Assembly: GCA_006503535.1 (NCBI GenBank)
Contig: QYRS01000002.1
Coordinates: forward strand, 3,720,001-3,784,000
DNA from: Arthrinium phaeospermum
Taxonomy: Eukaryota > Ascomycota > Sordariomycetes > Amphisphaeriales > Apiosporaceae
Length of the DNA: 64,000 nucleotides
Direction of reading: 5' to 3'
Position numbers and translations under genes: made by a program. This document shows, piece after piece, positions 20,735 through 33,141 of this stretch. Within the stretch, counting starts at the first letter, position 1. Each line of letters starts with the position of its first letter. The notes below the pieces were generated by a model that was not told the origin of the DNA, searched no databases, and saw nothing but the letters and a program-made list of their open reading frames with translations.

Positions 20735-21623
20735 ATGCGTTCCACCACAGCAATCATCCTTTCCCTTGCGGCCTGCGTCGCCGCCGCCAATGACAACGTC
20801 TGGAAGGCCCCCACGGCATCTGACAGTAAGTACCTACCTACCCGACACACACACTCGGCCCGAGTTCGATAGATGGATGGAATGGAGTGGCTAACATATC
20901 CCGGCACAGAGCGCAGCCCTTGCCCCATGTTGAACTCACTAGCCAACTCGGGCTACATCAACCGGGACGGCCTCAACATCTCGCTGTCCGAGTTCAGCCA
21001 GGCGCTGTCCGACGTCATCAACCTGGACCCGGCGGCGACGAAGCTGGTGACGGCGGTGGGCATCAAGGCCTCGACGACGGGCTACGCCGACACCCTGAAC
21101 CTGGACGACCTGGACAAGCACGGCGTCATCGAGCACGACGCCAGCCTCAGCCGCGCCGACTGGGAGAACGGCGCCGGCGACAGCCACAGCTTCAACAAGG
21201 ACATCTGGGCCCAGACCCTGGCCCACTTCACCACCGACACCGTCTCCGTCAAGCAGATGGCCGCCGCCCGGAAGGGCGCCATCGCCCGCGCCAACGCCTC
21301 CCACCCGGATACTTTTACTTACGGCGCTGCCCAGGTCCAGGGCAGCTTGCTCGAGTGCGCGCTGGGTTTGTCGGTTTTCGGTGACGAGACTGGAGATAAC
21401 GCCAACCTTAAGCACCTCCGGATTCTCTTTGGTATGTATATTTTCCACTCACTCGTACTACAATCCTCACGGGGTTTGATGCATGTCCGATCAAGTTTGC
21501 TAACGGCTCGTCGCAGAGGAGGAGCGCCTGCCGATCGAGGAGGGCTGGGTCAAGCCGGCGAGTGCCATCACGTCTACCAAAGCACAAGCCCTGGCCGCCA
21601 AGATCCTCGCGGCGACTGTCTAA
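20735..21623 (+). CDS. Secreted heme-thiolate peroxidase (chloroperoxidase/UPO family)
   Basis: Three exons: 20735-20825, 20910-21431 and 21517-21623 (introns of 84 and 85 bp), giving 239 residues. A signal peptide (MRSTTAIILSLAACVAAAN) is followed by SPCPMLNSLANSGYINRDG, in which Cys35 of the PCP motif is the proximal heme ligand. The EHD motif (Glu105-His106-Asp107, in VIEHDASLSRAD) gives the acid-base residues for peroxide cleavage. Such enzymes use hydrogen peroxide to halogenate or oxygenate organic substrates outside the cell; this one has the length of the short unspecific-peroxygenase group. Splice acceptors are preceded by CTAAC branch sites. Substrate cannot be told from sequence. 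Confidence 0.92.
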
Positions 21624-22242
21624 AGAGCGAGGAACTCCCCTGGGTACGTGTCCATGTGTCTCTGCGAGGCTATCGTCGTATGGCCTTGAGAACACGCACC
21701 CACCACAGTTCCTCTGTGTCACTTATGGGCAACGAGTGTTTTATGTATCTATCAATATAACGAGTGATGTGCTATGCGATGAGAAAGAAAGTCCCTGTGC
21801 TGCTGCTGATGTGGTGACTGTCGAAGAAGATACGCTGTCTGAGGTCTACTAATCCTTACAAGCTATTCGAATCTGTACCAGATGATAGCAGGGGGGTAAT
21901 TCCCTGACTACCCGAGCCCTTACGGTGCTGTTAATCAAGCGCGATGGTGACTTCAAGGGTCCTATAGTTGAACGATGTATACAAGCTGAGTCACATGGAC
22001 TAAAGCAAAGGTTCTCGGTAAAGGAGCATGGTATTTTATTGGCCTAGTAAAACGACAGGCGCAAGACGCTCAGTAGGCACTAGCACGATGATGAATTCAA
22101 CACATCGATACATAGAATTTTGTTCCAACCGATCCGCTAATCCGCAAAAGAAGTAGCGACTGCATTAAACCCCCTGCTGCTGTAACCCTTACCCTCCTCC
22201 CGCCCCCTGTTGCCCCCACAAGGATCCCTTCCCCCCTCCCTC
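21624..22242. other. Intergenic between convergent genes
   Basis: 3' flanks of the peroxidase gene (+) and the deacetylase gene (-). No supported feature. Confidence 0.5.
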
Positions 22243-25063
22243 CTACAGCGGGGGAGCGTTCGGGTCCTCCATGCACTGATCGACGCGCATGAGCTGCTTG
22301 CCCGTGGCCTTGGCGATCTGGATGAACTGCTTGAGGTAGCCGACGGTGGAGGGGTAGAGGTAATGCATGACGACGAGGTTGCCGCCCTTGCCGACGTCGC
22401 GCTTGAAGGCCTCGAGCTGCTTCTCGGGCGTGTCCGACTCGGCCCACAGCCAGTCCTCGACGTCGACGCTCCACTGCACAATGTACGGCTCGTCGACGAC
22501 GGCGGCGAGGCGCTGCCGCATCCGCGCCCCCTCGGTGCCGAAGGGGGCCCGGAAGTACGGGGTGTGCATCCCGTCGAAGGTCGACGCGACGGCCCGGATC
22601 ATGTTGCTGTACTCCCAGTCGATCGCGGCCTCGTCCGGCAGGCCCTCGAGGGCCGGGTGGGTGTAGCTGTGCATGGCGACCTGGTGGCCCCGCGCGGCCA
22701 TGTCGTTGTACAGGCTGCTGAGGTTGGTGGAGGGGTCCTGCAGCGCCGCGCCGACGGTGAAGAAGGTCACCTTGATGTCCTCCTCCTTGATCGTGTCCAT
22801 GACCTGGCGCGCGAAGGCCGGGTCGCCGTCGTCGATGGCGAAGGCGAACGAGTTGGGCCGCGTGCAGGCGAAGACGAAGCGGCCCGAGGGCAGCTTCTCG
22901 GGCACGGTCCAGCCGCTCGGCACCTTGTTGACGATCTCGAGCTTGGAGAAGACGGTGGCGTCGGTCGTGTAGAAGCCCTTGAGCGCGAAGCCGACGAGGC
23001 GCTCAAAGTTGACGTTGAAGTGGTTCATCGGGATGTAGATGTCGGACACGTCGCTATACCGCGCCGCCTCGAGCGAATCCCACGTCTCGGGGAAAGGCTG
23101 GATCCGCTCGTCGCACTTCTCGTTATGCTGCTGCAGGGCGATGCTAAACTTGTTACTGCCGCTGTACGCGATGTGCAGGTAGGCGTCCTGCCAGTCCCGC
23201 ATGTCGCGGCACTTCTCCGTCAGCTGCGTGTTCCACATGAGGTCCGAGTCGTTCGTCTTGAGCGTCATCTTGTTATTGCGGAACGTCAGGCTGAGGCCCT
23301 CGTCGCCTCCGTGCCATTCGCCGAGGGCGTTCGTGTTGGCGTTCTTGAACTGGTCGATTACCATGTTGGTCGCCTTGCTGGGCGGCGCCCCCACGGTCGC
23401 CGTCGGCTCCGACGGCTGCACAGGGGGCTTGACGACGAACTCGCGAACCGTGTCGCCGCAGTACAGGGCGACAGGACCGAAGGACACGGGCTTCTTCAGG
23501 TTGGAGATGTAGAAAGTCTCGAGCTTCGACAGGTCGATACCCGAGAACTTGCCAAAAGGAATGCTGTAGAGCTTCTCACTGCCGTCGAACGTCCAGCCAA
23601 GCTGCCTGGTCGTCAAGGTCACACTCTTCGTATCCTCGGTTCCACAGGCCCCCCTGGTCGAAGCAAGCTGGACATCGAACTGCGAGCCTGCTGGCGCAGA
23701 GATCCTCAAGGAGATGCCGCCGTAGTTACGGGCATCCATGCAGCCAACTTGGGTGTACCAGTAAGAATCCGTGTTCTTTGGCGTGAAAGTCACCTTGTTG
23801 TCTCGGACGACAACCGATTTCATGGTCCCATCATCACTGGAGGACTTCAGCAGCGCGTTGTAGTACAGAAACGTCAGGCGGGACTGAGACGCGAAGTCGT
23901 CAATGGCCAGAATGCTACAATCTCCGTCTTGCCGGGCTGCAATCTCCCGCTGCTCGATCTCTCTTCTCTGCACCTCCGGAGGCCCTGGAGGTCCCGTGGG
24001 CCTGGGAGGGTCTGGGCGCGGAGTAGGTCCTGGAGGAGCAGTGGCTCTGGATTCTCCGTCCCACCAGTCGTCGTCGCCGTCTTCACATTCCCAGTCCCAC
24101 CAGCGACATGACGAAGTCGGCATGCGCGTAGTCGTCCGCCGTGTAGTAGTAGTGGTTGGCGGCGGCGGCGGAGGGGGCGGTGAAACTGTGACCGTTACCG
24201 TGACAGTTGGTGGTGGCGGCGGTGCCACTGTGGTAGTTGTGGTCGGAACTGAACGAAATTGTGAGCCACGGAACATGTATGTCTATTCGTCTCAGCTCTT
24301 TATACATACCTGGATCGGTCGGAGGCGGAGGCGCGGGGGTCCCGCCACACAGGAGCTGGACATTGTCCAGTTGCCAGACATTATCGGTTCCCGTCAAGCC
24401 TTTTGAGAAGCCATACCACAAGAATCCGATGACAGCGTCCAGGTTGGCATCAGGCCACGAATTCAGGGGAACCTGGATGGTTTCCAAGGTGCCGCTAAGA
24501 CCGTCAATGGTGAAGTATGTGCTGTTGTACTCAGTCGTTGCCGGGTCACAATTGGGCTGGGTTTGAATCTCCAACGACACCGAGGCAGCTTCGGGCCCCT
24601 TGATGTCGAAAGACAAGGTGTCGTAGCCCTGAGCAAGGGCGGTGGTGCATCCGAATTGCTCATAAATGTACGATTCGACAGTCTCAGAAGGCGTAAAAGT
24701 CAATATGCCCCCATCAACACTTGTAGCATTCATCGTGCCATCGTCTGTATCGAGTGGTCAGTAGCTGCCAGAAAGGGGCAGGTAGACGGGCGACGTGGTA
24801 GCAGTTCACTTACCACTTGTAGCGCCATCCAGACTGTTTGTGTTCTCGGCCCATTTGCTGAAGTCATCGATAACCAGGGCCGCTGTGCACGCTTGACCTT
24901 GCCTTCTGATGGGGGCAAAGGCGGCAGCCGCACTGCCGAGCAGGCAAGTGCTGCTAATGACTAGGCCTACCAGCATGGTGAGCTGTGATATGCCTCGAAG
25001 CTGAATAGCTGGAATCGAGCTGAGCTTAGCTGCGCGACAGGAGGAAGAGAGATCGATCGCCAT
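22243..25063 (-). CDS. Modular CE4 polysaccharide deacetylase
   Basis: Three exons: 24814-25063, 24310-24744 and 22243-24248 (introns of 69 and 61 bp), 896 residues from Met1. Met30 (24976) starts a textbook signal peptide (MLVGLVISSTCLLGSAAAA) and may be the real start; a Kex2-like RR follows. Three related beta-rich modules come next, each opening with a V/I/A-IDDF or VIDQF strand: residues about 60-215, 320-470 and 500-650. The first two are separated by a Pro/Thr/Val linker with runs of P and T. The C-terminal catalytic domain has the CE4 motif set: AIDDGDP, HSYTHP, RAPFG, WSVDVEDW and LVVMHYLYP. It should remove N-acetyl groups from chitin or O-acetyl groups from a glycan in the wall or outside the cell. 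Confidence 0.87.
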
Positions 25064-26843
25064 GAGCGCAGCGACCGACAGCTACTATATACATTACGAC
25101 TCCCTTTCCAGACCGAGATACGAGAACGTCTCGAGCAAGCTGCGTGTGATCCGCAGAGATTTGTGGATAAATGGACATGGTAACTGGAGCAGGAACGCCG
25201 ATTCTCAATAAACCGTATGCAGAAGCTGAGTGTTACCCTTGCATTGCAGTATAGACTGGTTTTGCACACTTCTGGCCTTGGCTACAACATACACACAGGG
25301 TACGGCAGCAACAGTCCGGGGCGTAAGGTGGTCCGGAGTATTGAATGTAATACGAGAGAGCCGGGGTCTTCGGCAGAAGAGGTCATGCAGTCGTCGCTTG
25401 TAATATTGACGACTCAGATCGTGGAAATGATGTGCCGAGGAGCAAAATCTGCCATCTTGTTGCCTTGTATCCCCAGGAACATGCTGAGACATTCGAAACG
25501 CGATTGGATGGAACCCCGTTTGCCCTGGCCCCCCTCGCTTCTGCATGCTGCATAATTATCCTTCTCGCTCCAACCGCATATTAAACCTCCACGGGGTCCC
25601 GCCTTGGCAAACGGTCTCGGCACTACTCTCCATATTGGTGTAAAGGAAGCGTTCCTGGAGAGAAGCAGACACCAAGCCCGTAGTGATAGTGCAGTGTTCG
25701 ACTTGGTATAGGAACCCGAATAGTGTCAGACTGCATGTTGTAAAGAAAGGTGGCCTGAATGAAGCGAAGGTCTCTAATGTTGCACTGTCGCTTCTATTTG
25801 GATGTACTATTACTGAAATATAGGGCTGTTTGTTGGACTAATACCCTGCAGTCGTCGGACGATATGGACTGATGCCACTTGACTTCAACTGAGAAGCTTC
25901 GGCCTTCGATATGAAATAACAACATCCAATAGGGGTATGTGCAATCACACAGCGAACGGAAGTGATTGTAGCCATAGTGCGGTACGAGTAGACGGCGGAA
26001 TGGCAAATGCTTGATACACGCCCAGAACAGACTGCAAAAGCTTATTTTTGGAGGAATGCCATCATATTGCTCTCGAAATCTTCCTGCACGCTTCTTTGAA
26101 TGCTTGGTTTGTTGCCTGGGCAAGTACGACTGCCTTGTCGCGGGCTGCAATGTACTGAGCCTCGAAGAGTCGAATAACTCGTTATTGCGGCCAAAACCAT
26201 ACCAAACAAAGCCAGCAGCTCGTGCATCCCCCGATCGCTACTCTGCCAGGATTGTACAGAGAACCACCGCCAACGGGCCGCCCTTTTTGCCGCTGTCCGG
26301 CCTCGCCATGCAGGCTACCATGCACCGGCAGATTACGCGGCTGAATTGGCACTGCACCGCAACCCCATCCCGGATTGATGGGAAATTCTGGGGAGGACAT
26401 GTCGAAGGTCCAGATCGAGGATGTTGTTGCGCAGGTAGGTACTTATTCAATAAATATTCGTCGATATTTCCGGGAAATACTGGGGGGAAGGTCGTATCGA
26501 CTCTAAGCGACGTTGCGGAGAATTGAAAAGGATGTAGAACTTCTCGCCAAACGCTAGATTGACGACTCGATGAGAGAAGCCGGGTCAGCCCAGTATGATT
26601 CGACGGGCTCTATTGACGACCTGCAACGTGAACTTGGCTGCATTGTACTTCAGAGACCGCGGCCGGGGAAATTGAAGTGACCGGGTATTGATTGCACAGT
26701 TGAAGACATGATTCGGAGCGAGCGTAAGTCTCGTCTAGGAGGATATCTCCCTGTGCATTATAATTATAGTCGCCAATAGAAAACAACCCCCTCCAATGCA
26801 TGCCGCGCGCAGCTCTATTCTAATCCCAGATTGAATGTGTAAG
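25064..26843. other. Intergenic, no gene seen
   Basis: Promoter region of the deacetylase gene (-) and 3' flank of Trs85 (-). ORFs such as 26011-26526 start at non-ATG codons and have no codon bias. Confidence 0.5.
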
Positions 26844-29177
26844 TTAACCGAAATCGTCATTGGGTTTCCCGGAATCTACATCGTCGTCTTCATCAGTCGT
26901 TTGGCTCCTGAGAGGAGCAGCCTCGAGGGTCGCTGCCGTCGCACCGGGCAGTCCCAGCGTGCTGATCCTCCGGCCTCTTTCATTCATAACCTCGCTCTCC
27001 TCATCCACGGGCTCCGACCCCTCGTCGTCGGAAGAGTTATCTCCCCTTTCATTGGACTCGAGATGCTGATTCAGCTGGCGACCGATCTCGAGCATGAAAG
27101 CACTTGCCTCGGCAAAGCTATCAATCCCCTGGTCGTTCGGCAAGTCACCATACGTCTTCCGGGCCTCGTTAAGGCACCGTTGCGCCTGGATGTATTTCGC
27201 CTGCGTTAACCAGGTTTCCGCACTGAGTGCGCTCCACATTGCCGACTTGCGCCGTCGAGCGCCCCAGGCAAAATTGCCCATGCCCTTCTTGGATGCGTAA
27301 CAAACTGCAAGTCGTTCCTTAATAAGCGCGTCGCCGATTGGTCCTGCGATCCTACTTTCCAGTAGACGTGTACCCCACTTGGCTGCCTCGTCGACACTGG
27401 AGCCTCCCCGGAGGCGGAGCAGCTCGAGGCCGAGTGTGAGACACCTGATTGCTCCGTACGGGGCCGTACAACGGGTCAGGTACGAATAGAATGCAGCATC
27501 GAACATGCTGTCGATCGTCTCAGCGCGCGTCTTGGACGAAAGGGTTTGTGGCATTATCAGCAGGCTGAGGGCAGACATTTCGTTGGCAGCCGCATGGTAC
27601 TTCCACGCCTTATCGCCATGGAAATCACTCCGGAGAATGTCATAAGTGGAATATGCCAGCTTCCAGTCCCGGAGCATGAAGGAGTAGTCGGCCAATTTCC
27701 GCATGATGGCCTCGGGCGTGTCCTGTCGATAGAATCCAAGCGAGTCGTAGTTGCTCGAGCCCGGACCGCCACTGGATGACTTGGATGTAGTTCCGAACCC
27801 CCAACGTCTAGTAAGGCCCATTATCCGCCCGGTAACACCCTTGCGCTTCGAAGCCACTTGGTCGTTCCACACCGAGACGTGCCGCTCCATTGTCGGGATA
27901 ATGGACTGTGTCACCATCTCGCGTATGAAAGTGCGGATTGCTGTTGCGTCAGACTCGTATATGTAGCGTGTGGGATCCTCAAAGTCCTCTTGACTTTCGT
28001 GCTTTTCAAGATTCGCCAGCTCCTCGGCCGCAGACATCCATTCACTCGTGGGGAGCGGGATGCTGTCATCGTCTGTCGCCGCGCTTTGTGTACCCCTTAT
28101 CCTTAGCAAATGGCAGTGTAAACCTAAATTGCGCTTCATTTGTTCGAATAACGACATGGACTTCGTGATGTCATCCTTCTCTTCGTCATGCACAAGTACG
28201 TAATATCGCAGATACTCCGAGTCCACCCAGCTGGGCAGCCGCCTCTCGCCGGCGCTTGTATCATTGTAAAGGCGGCGGAGTGTTTCTATCGGCGAAGGGT
28301 TCCGAGAGCTTATGGCTATCACGCAAGCTACGGGATGCGCAAAGGTTTCATGCGGTACTAATGGTAGACCGGAAAGTAGGCGGCGCAGGTACAAGGAATA
28401 GTACGGCGAGGGCGTCTCCGTGTCCAAGCCCTGTTTTGGGTCCATTAGTTGGGGAGAGATGCCGAAAGACTCCTCGGCATAATTCAAATGACGCTCCACG
28501 ATGGCCTCGACATCTGCTTCGTTCCCACCTCTTCTCCGGCTCTGTTGCGAACCAGTGTCTTTTTCCGAAGCCCCGGCTGCCTTTTCTGACTGTGCTGGGG
28601 ACTTGATATTGCTGTCCATAGACTCGGGATGCTCTATGCCCTCGCCATAGCGAACAAAGTGTACTGAGTAGTCCTCGTACGTGCGACTCAAGCCGTTACT
28701 ATCCCTAATGATAACCTTGCCTGCCACACGATCGCCGAACGGTCGTAATATTTCCCATAGCCCAAGCTCGAAGCCTTTTTCTCGGAGGAGCAGGTCTGTA
28801 TCTTCCGAGGTATAGACAGCGACGTGCGGGACGAACGCTTTGAGAATCAGGTTGAGCGGATCGCCGGGGCTGTCGCCGACGCCGTCCACGAGAGCATGGG
28901 CGTTGCTCGCGAACCCGTTGAACACAGAGCCGGATGCGAGGCGGGAGGCTGGGCGGCCGATGGGCGACTGTGAGCGCGAACCGGGCGGCGACAAGGTCGA
29001 AGCGTATAGGGAGGCCGCGGACGGGGCGGATCTTCGATAGGGCAGCGTGATATCGGATCGCGCCAAGGGCGTGCCGTCGGCTAGGGAGTATCTGCCCTTC
29101 TGGGCCTTGAAGGCAGAGGCGGCCATGGGCGGTGACGGTATTGACTCGAGAGGCGAGTCATGATTAGAGGACGGCAT
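26844..29177 (-). CDS. trs85: Trs85, TRAPPIII-specific subunit
   Basis: The frame runs uninterrupted to the stop at 26844. The first in-frame ATG is at 29177 (777 residues); the frame stays open a little further upstream but only with a TTG. A Ser/Pro-rich leader is followed by the family's hallmark region (ILKAFVPHVAVYTSEDTD, then LLLREKGFELGLWEILRPFG). Further blocks (IRTFIREMVTQSIIPTMERH, LADYSFMLRDWKLAYSTYD) match Trs85/TRAPPC8. In yeast, Trs85 targets the TRAPPIII exchange factor to activate Ypt1 in autophagy and ER-Golgi traffic. The tail is acidic (DEDDDVDSGKP). Identification firm. Confidence 0.9.
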   Translation of the reverse strand: MPSSNHDSPLESIPSPPMAASAFKAQKGRYSLADGTPLARSDITLPYRRSAPSAASLYASTLSPPGSRSQSPIGRPASRLASGSVFNGFASNAHALVDGVGDSPGDPLNLILKAFVPHVAVYTSEDTDLLLREKGFELGLWEILRPFGDRVAGKVIIRDSNGLSRTYEDYSVHFVRYGEGIEHPESMDSNIKSPAQSEKAAGASEKDTGSQQSRRRGGNEADVEAIVERHLNYAEESFGISPQLMDPKQGLDTETPSPYYSLYLRRLLSGLPLVPHETFAHPVACVIAISSRNPSPIETLRRLYNDTSAGERRLPSWVDSEYLRYYVLVHDEEKDDITKSMSLFEQMKRNLGLHCHLLRIRGTQSAATDDDSIPLPTSEWMSAAEELANLEKHESQEDFEDPTRYIYESDATAIRTFIREMVTQSIIPTMERHVSVWNDQVASKRKGVTGRIMGLTRRWGFGTTSKSSSGGPGSSNYDSLGFYRQDTPEAIMRKLADYSFMLRDWKLAYSTYDILRSDFHGDKAWKYHAAANEMSALSLLIMPQTLSSKTRAETIDSMFDAAFYSYLTRCTAPYGAIRCLTLGLELLRLRGGSSVDEAAKWGTRLLESRIAGPIGDALIKERLAVCYASKKGMGNFAWGARRRKSAMWSALSAETWLTQAKYIQAQRCLNEARKTYGDLPNDQGIDSFAEASAFMLEIGRQLNQHLESNERGDNSSDDEGSEPVDEESEVMNERGRRISTLGLPGATAATLEAAPLRSQTTDEDDDVDSGKPNDDFG

Positions 29178-31434
29178 GAAGTCGCTTTTGGTGCTCGAGG
29201 TGTCTGAGGTAGGATTCAATGGCCGCAAAGTGGCCGTGACATCTGCAGCCAGCCGTATTTGGCGTGACGTATCCTAAAATGCCGGCCAAGAGGGGCAACA
29301 GACGAGAGGAGTGGTGTCGTTCGCCGAGCTCGTTTAACAGGCACGAAAGCGATAAGAAGATGCAAGGAAGCACTGTCACGGGCTTGCAGATGTGTCGGGG
29401 TCGCAGAGTGAATAATCTGACCTTCCGCTCAGATCAAATGGTCCCGTTCCGAGGTCGAAGTTGGGAATAGTCACTGGCAGCAGGTGGTTATCGATATGCC
29501 ACTAATTTCATTGCTGCCCCATCATTGAAGATTACCTAAATTTAGGTGCAATTCTTAGGTACCGAACCAAACATCGGAGACCGGCACTGCAAACCTCCGA
29601 CGATCTGTCTGAGGTGCACTACTTATACCCCATCTACCACAACGACCTTAACAAGCCTCCCAGTTGTTCACCTTGGCCAAGAATGAAAGCAACGAATTGA
29701 TATCTAGGATGCATTCACGATGCCATTGAGCACGTTGTTGAGACGGCTCACTGTGGAGAGCCCCGCTGAATGGACAGATGATGGGGAAACAGTGGCACAA
29801 TGAAGCCGAAGCTGGACCAACTTCGCCGGAGATGGTTGTAGTGGACTTCCAACAAGAGAAGGGTCTTTTCTCTGTTAAATACAACAATACCAAGCCATCA
29901 ATTTCAGTTACCAAGCGCCTGTACCCGGGACCAAGACCGAGCTGCAGCTTTGATTCCAGGTCAAATCAACAGTGCTTGGCGGAGCCAAACCCTATTTCAT
30001 GGACGTACCCCGACCCATTGAATTCCGTGGTTGGTAGCAGGCCCCAAAATGGTTTCTAGAAGGAATATCTCAATTTGAGGACCGAGGGAACATATGTTTG
30101 GGCCGAGAGAAATCATCAAAACTACCATGGCTTCGCAGTAAGCGCTGAGGCGGTGCGTACGCATCAAGAGCTTGACGAAGATACCATCGATCGAGGGCAT
30201 TGCCGGCCAATCCGGTATTTTATGACCCATGGCCAGCCACCTTCAGATGGAACATGAATGAGATCTTCCCAGTATTTTTCCCTACTGGCTAATAACATGT
30301 GCATATGCTGTTACCAGCCTGGAAGCTGATTAATCTTATTCAAAAACTGTTTCTATTTCGGTATCGGTCTATGATGGTCTGTCCACAGAGCGCTGGGCAG
30401 GTCAAGGCACTCGGGACTCAATCTCATGCTCGCAACATCGCCAGCGCTACAGCAGTAGCCACCGTTCTCTCGGTGACCCGGCTCTGACGGGAGATTTGGT
30501 GAGATGAGAACAAGAACCGAGCTTCTCCTACGGGGATTCTGAGGCTACGCGAAGGTTTCTGTGGTAGCTTTCAGGGCTTAGGGGCTGGTTTTATGAGTTT
30601 GGGCAAGGATCGCTGGTTCATGGAGTGGCATAATGAGCCACCCTAGAATGTTCTTTCGTTTCTACTGAACAAAGTCCCGTATAAGCTGTAGGGGAGGAAA
30701 TATTATTAGCAACTGTACCGAAACCCTATCTGCCGTGACCCTCCGGCATGGTAAAGTAATGCCGAGCAGGATCTCGGGGTCTTGGACCAAGGCAGCTAGC
30801 AGGATGCTCGGCGGCGTTCACGTTGGCCATTCGCCTAGGCCGTCGACATAGCCTGGCGCTTTTACGTATCCCTCTATTTGCTCTGGTGTTCGATATGGCG
30901 AAGTAACAGCACGGTCAAGCTCGTGATAGGAGTTGCAGGGTGTTCTTGGATGCGCCCGCCAACGAAGCTGCCGAGCCATGCTCTGTCGACTTCAACTTGA
31001 AGGAATGCCGATATTAGTATCGGTTCTGTTTTGCGCTAGCCTGCCTTCCCGGCTGTGTTGAGGGCTGGCTAGCCTTGGAAGTTAACTTTGACCACGTTGA
31101 CGCCTCGTCATATCCACCATTCCTAAGGAAGTTACACACCTACACCACCGCCATGGCGGCAGTATTCACGATCTCGCCTCAGTCTAGAGTCATGTTTAAT
31201 CATGTGGTAAGCCGAATCTTGACTATATAGCTACCATGGAATCCACGATACTGGACAATAACCATCCACTCACACACTTCACATCATTCGCTTACATTCA
31301 TACAACAAACACTCGCTCGCAGTAATATCAGTTTTCTTATTCTAATCAACTTTCTTCTCAGTCTCACTTCTTCCTATATATATTCTCAGCTTTTCTCTAC
31401 AGCAGACTTAATACCAAACCCCGCAACCGCAAAA
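29178..31434. other. Divergent promoter region, about 2.2 kb
   Basis: Between Trs85 (-) and the wall-protein gene (+). A perfect 14-bp palindrome (ACCTAAATTTAGGT) lies at 29534-29547. A TATA-like GACTATATAGC is near 31224, and the wall-protein leader (31260-31434) is long, CA/CT-rich and contains possible splice signals. No coding feature supported. Confidence 0.5.
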
Positions 31435-32197
31435 ATGAAGTTCTTCGCCCCCATCGTCGTCCTCTCCGCCACCGCCGTCGTCGAGGCCCAGCTGGGCGCC
31501 CTGCCCCCGTCCGCCATGACCCACAAGCGCGACATGGGCGAGCTCAACGTCGCCATGGGCCAGGTCCTCAACGGCCTCGCCGGCCTCCAGCAGGTCTCGC
31601 GCAACTACGAGGGCGGCCAGGGCGGCGACATCAAGTCCGGCATGGAAGGCGCCCTGGTCGAGGTCAAGAGCGCGACCCAGACCTGCAAGAAGATGGGCAA
31701 GGTCACCATGAGCCAGGCCGAGACCTTCAAGCCCACCGCCGAGAAGCTCACCACCGCCGGCGACAACCTCGTCGTCACCCTGACGAGCAAGGTGCCCCTT
31801 TTCAAGAAGAACCACATCTGCGGCCCTGTCCTCGGCTGGTTCGGCGAGCTCGGTATGTCACAACTTCCCTTGCTTGATCCATTACTCTCTGTACTAACCC
31901 TTCCGTGTAACAGGCCAGAACGTTGGCGTTCTCATGCAGAGCGTCGCGGACGTCTTCCCCACCAACGGCAGCGCTACCGAGATCTCCGCCTTCAAGGCCA
32001 AGTTCGCCAACCTCGGGGAGCAGCTCAAGGACTGTGCCGGCAACGCCACCGAGCCCGCCGCCACCGCGACCAAGAAGCCCACCGGCGCCGAGGTCACCAA
32101 CCAGCCCCAGCCCGTGTCCCACAGCGGCGCCAGCACCATGGGTGTCTCCACCAGTGTCCTCGCGCTGGCCGCTGCCGTCGCCGCCGCTCTTCTGTAA
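31435..32197 (+). CDS. HsbA-like GPI-anchored cell-wall protein
   Basis: Two exons: 31435-31852 and 31914-32197, with a 61-bp intron (GTATGT, branch TACTAACC, CAG), giving 233 residues. A signal peptide (MKFFAPIVVLSATAVVEA) precedes an all-helical domain (residues 25-185) with three Cys, typical of the hydrophobic surface-binding protein A / Mp1 galactomannoprotein family. A Thr/Ala/Pro-rich stalk and a hydrophobic C-terminus (VSTSVLALAAAVAAALL) indicate a GPI anchor. Codon use is extremely biased to C or G at third positions, with a long CT-rich leader, both signs of high expression. Likely located at the wall, where the family binds hydrophobic surfaces or lipids. Confidence 0.9.
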
Positions 32198-33141
32198 CCG
32201 GGGGGTTTCCTGTCACAGAGATCAGCATATATGGTCTTGCCTGCTGGGCAGGCTCGACCTAGTCAAATAAGAAAGAGGGATGGTATTGAAGCTGGTGGAT
32301 CTGCTTGAGGCAGGTCACACAGTACCACCCACCACTGCGCCGCAACCAAAGGCCGCCCTTTACGGAGACTTCTCTCAACACCCACTTTTCCTTTGTGAAG
32401 TGATTCATTCATTAGAGTCGGATTTGGTGGGGGGCGATGTATATTCTGTCTCTTTGAGACTCTAGTATACTTCGAGTTTATAGATATTTGTATCAAGTAG
32501 ATAGATAGCATAGATAGATAAACCTTTCGTTTTTTAATGGGACCTTACTTATCCTTTATCCTGCTGTTCTGAAAACAACGTGCTGCTACTGTCCACACAT
32601 GTTCCACGGCAATTCGACTTTTAGTAACACCCAGCAGTTTGGAGCATGTGACGCTCCGAGCGCTTTTGATACGGACGTTGGAGGTTGGCTATGCGACGGT
32701 GTAAACCAACCCCGATCGAGATTGCGTCAGAGCTTGCCTTCACCCGCCCTGTATTGGTTGAAGCGGTTGGATGGTTATCAGTAGTAACATTAATCCGCAC
32801 TGCCACATCGATATTTTTGTAGGTAGGTAGGTTCGCAAGGTTGGGTTTGGTAGTCATCTGATAAGGACCATGTACGAGTACATAGGTAACAACAAATCAA
32901 TCATTGAGGTCTCCTTGCATTGCATCCCGGACCAGTCAGTTCCCTTGCATCCCATCCTGGCCCATGACAGACCCGGAACTTAGTCACACCCACTCTGCTC
33001 GGGTGAAGTGGGTAAGAACCCCTCTTTCCGCCCGAAACCCGAGAGTCGAGGCATCTGAACTTTGTTAAGAACCCGGAGCGGCGCTTTTGAGCTGGCTTCG
33101 ACTTTTGGCAAATACTATTTCTGGCTTTGGTATCGTATGCA
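32198..33141. other. Intergenic with small tetranucleotide repeat
   Basis: Spacer between the wall-protein gene and the P450 gene. An imperfect TAGA repeat lies at about 32497-32522. No gene seen. Confidence 0.5.

Noticed and set aside
22210..24111. Long plus-strand open frame (about 630 codons) opposite the deacetylase gene
   Set aside because: It is the antisense shadow of a G/C-third-position-biased exon; its product is low-complexity and contains no domain, while the minus strand has the full CE4 motif set.
26011..26526. 171-codon plus-strand frame between deacetylase and Trs85
   Set aside because: Begins at a non-ATG codon, has irregular composition and no domain.
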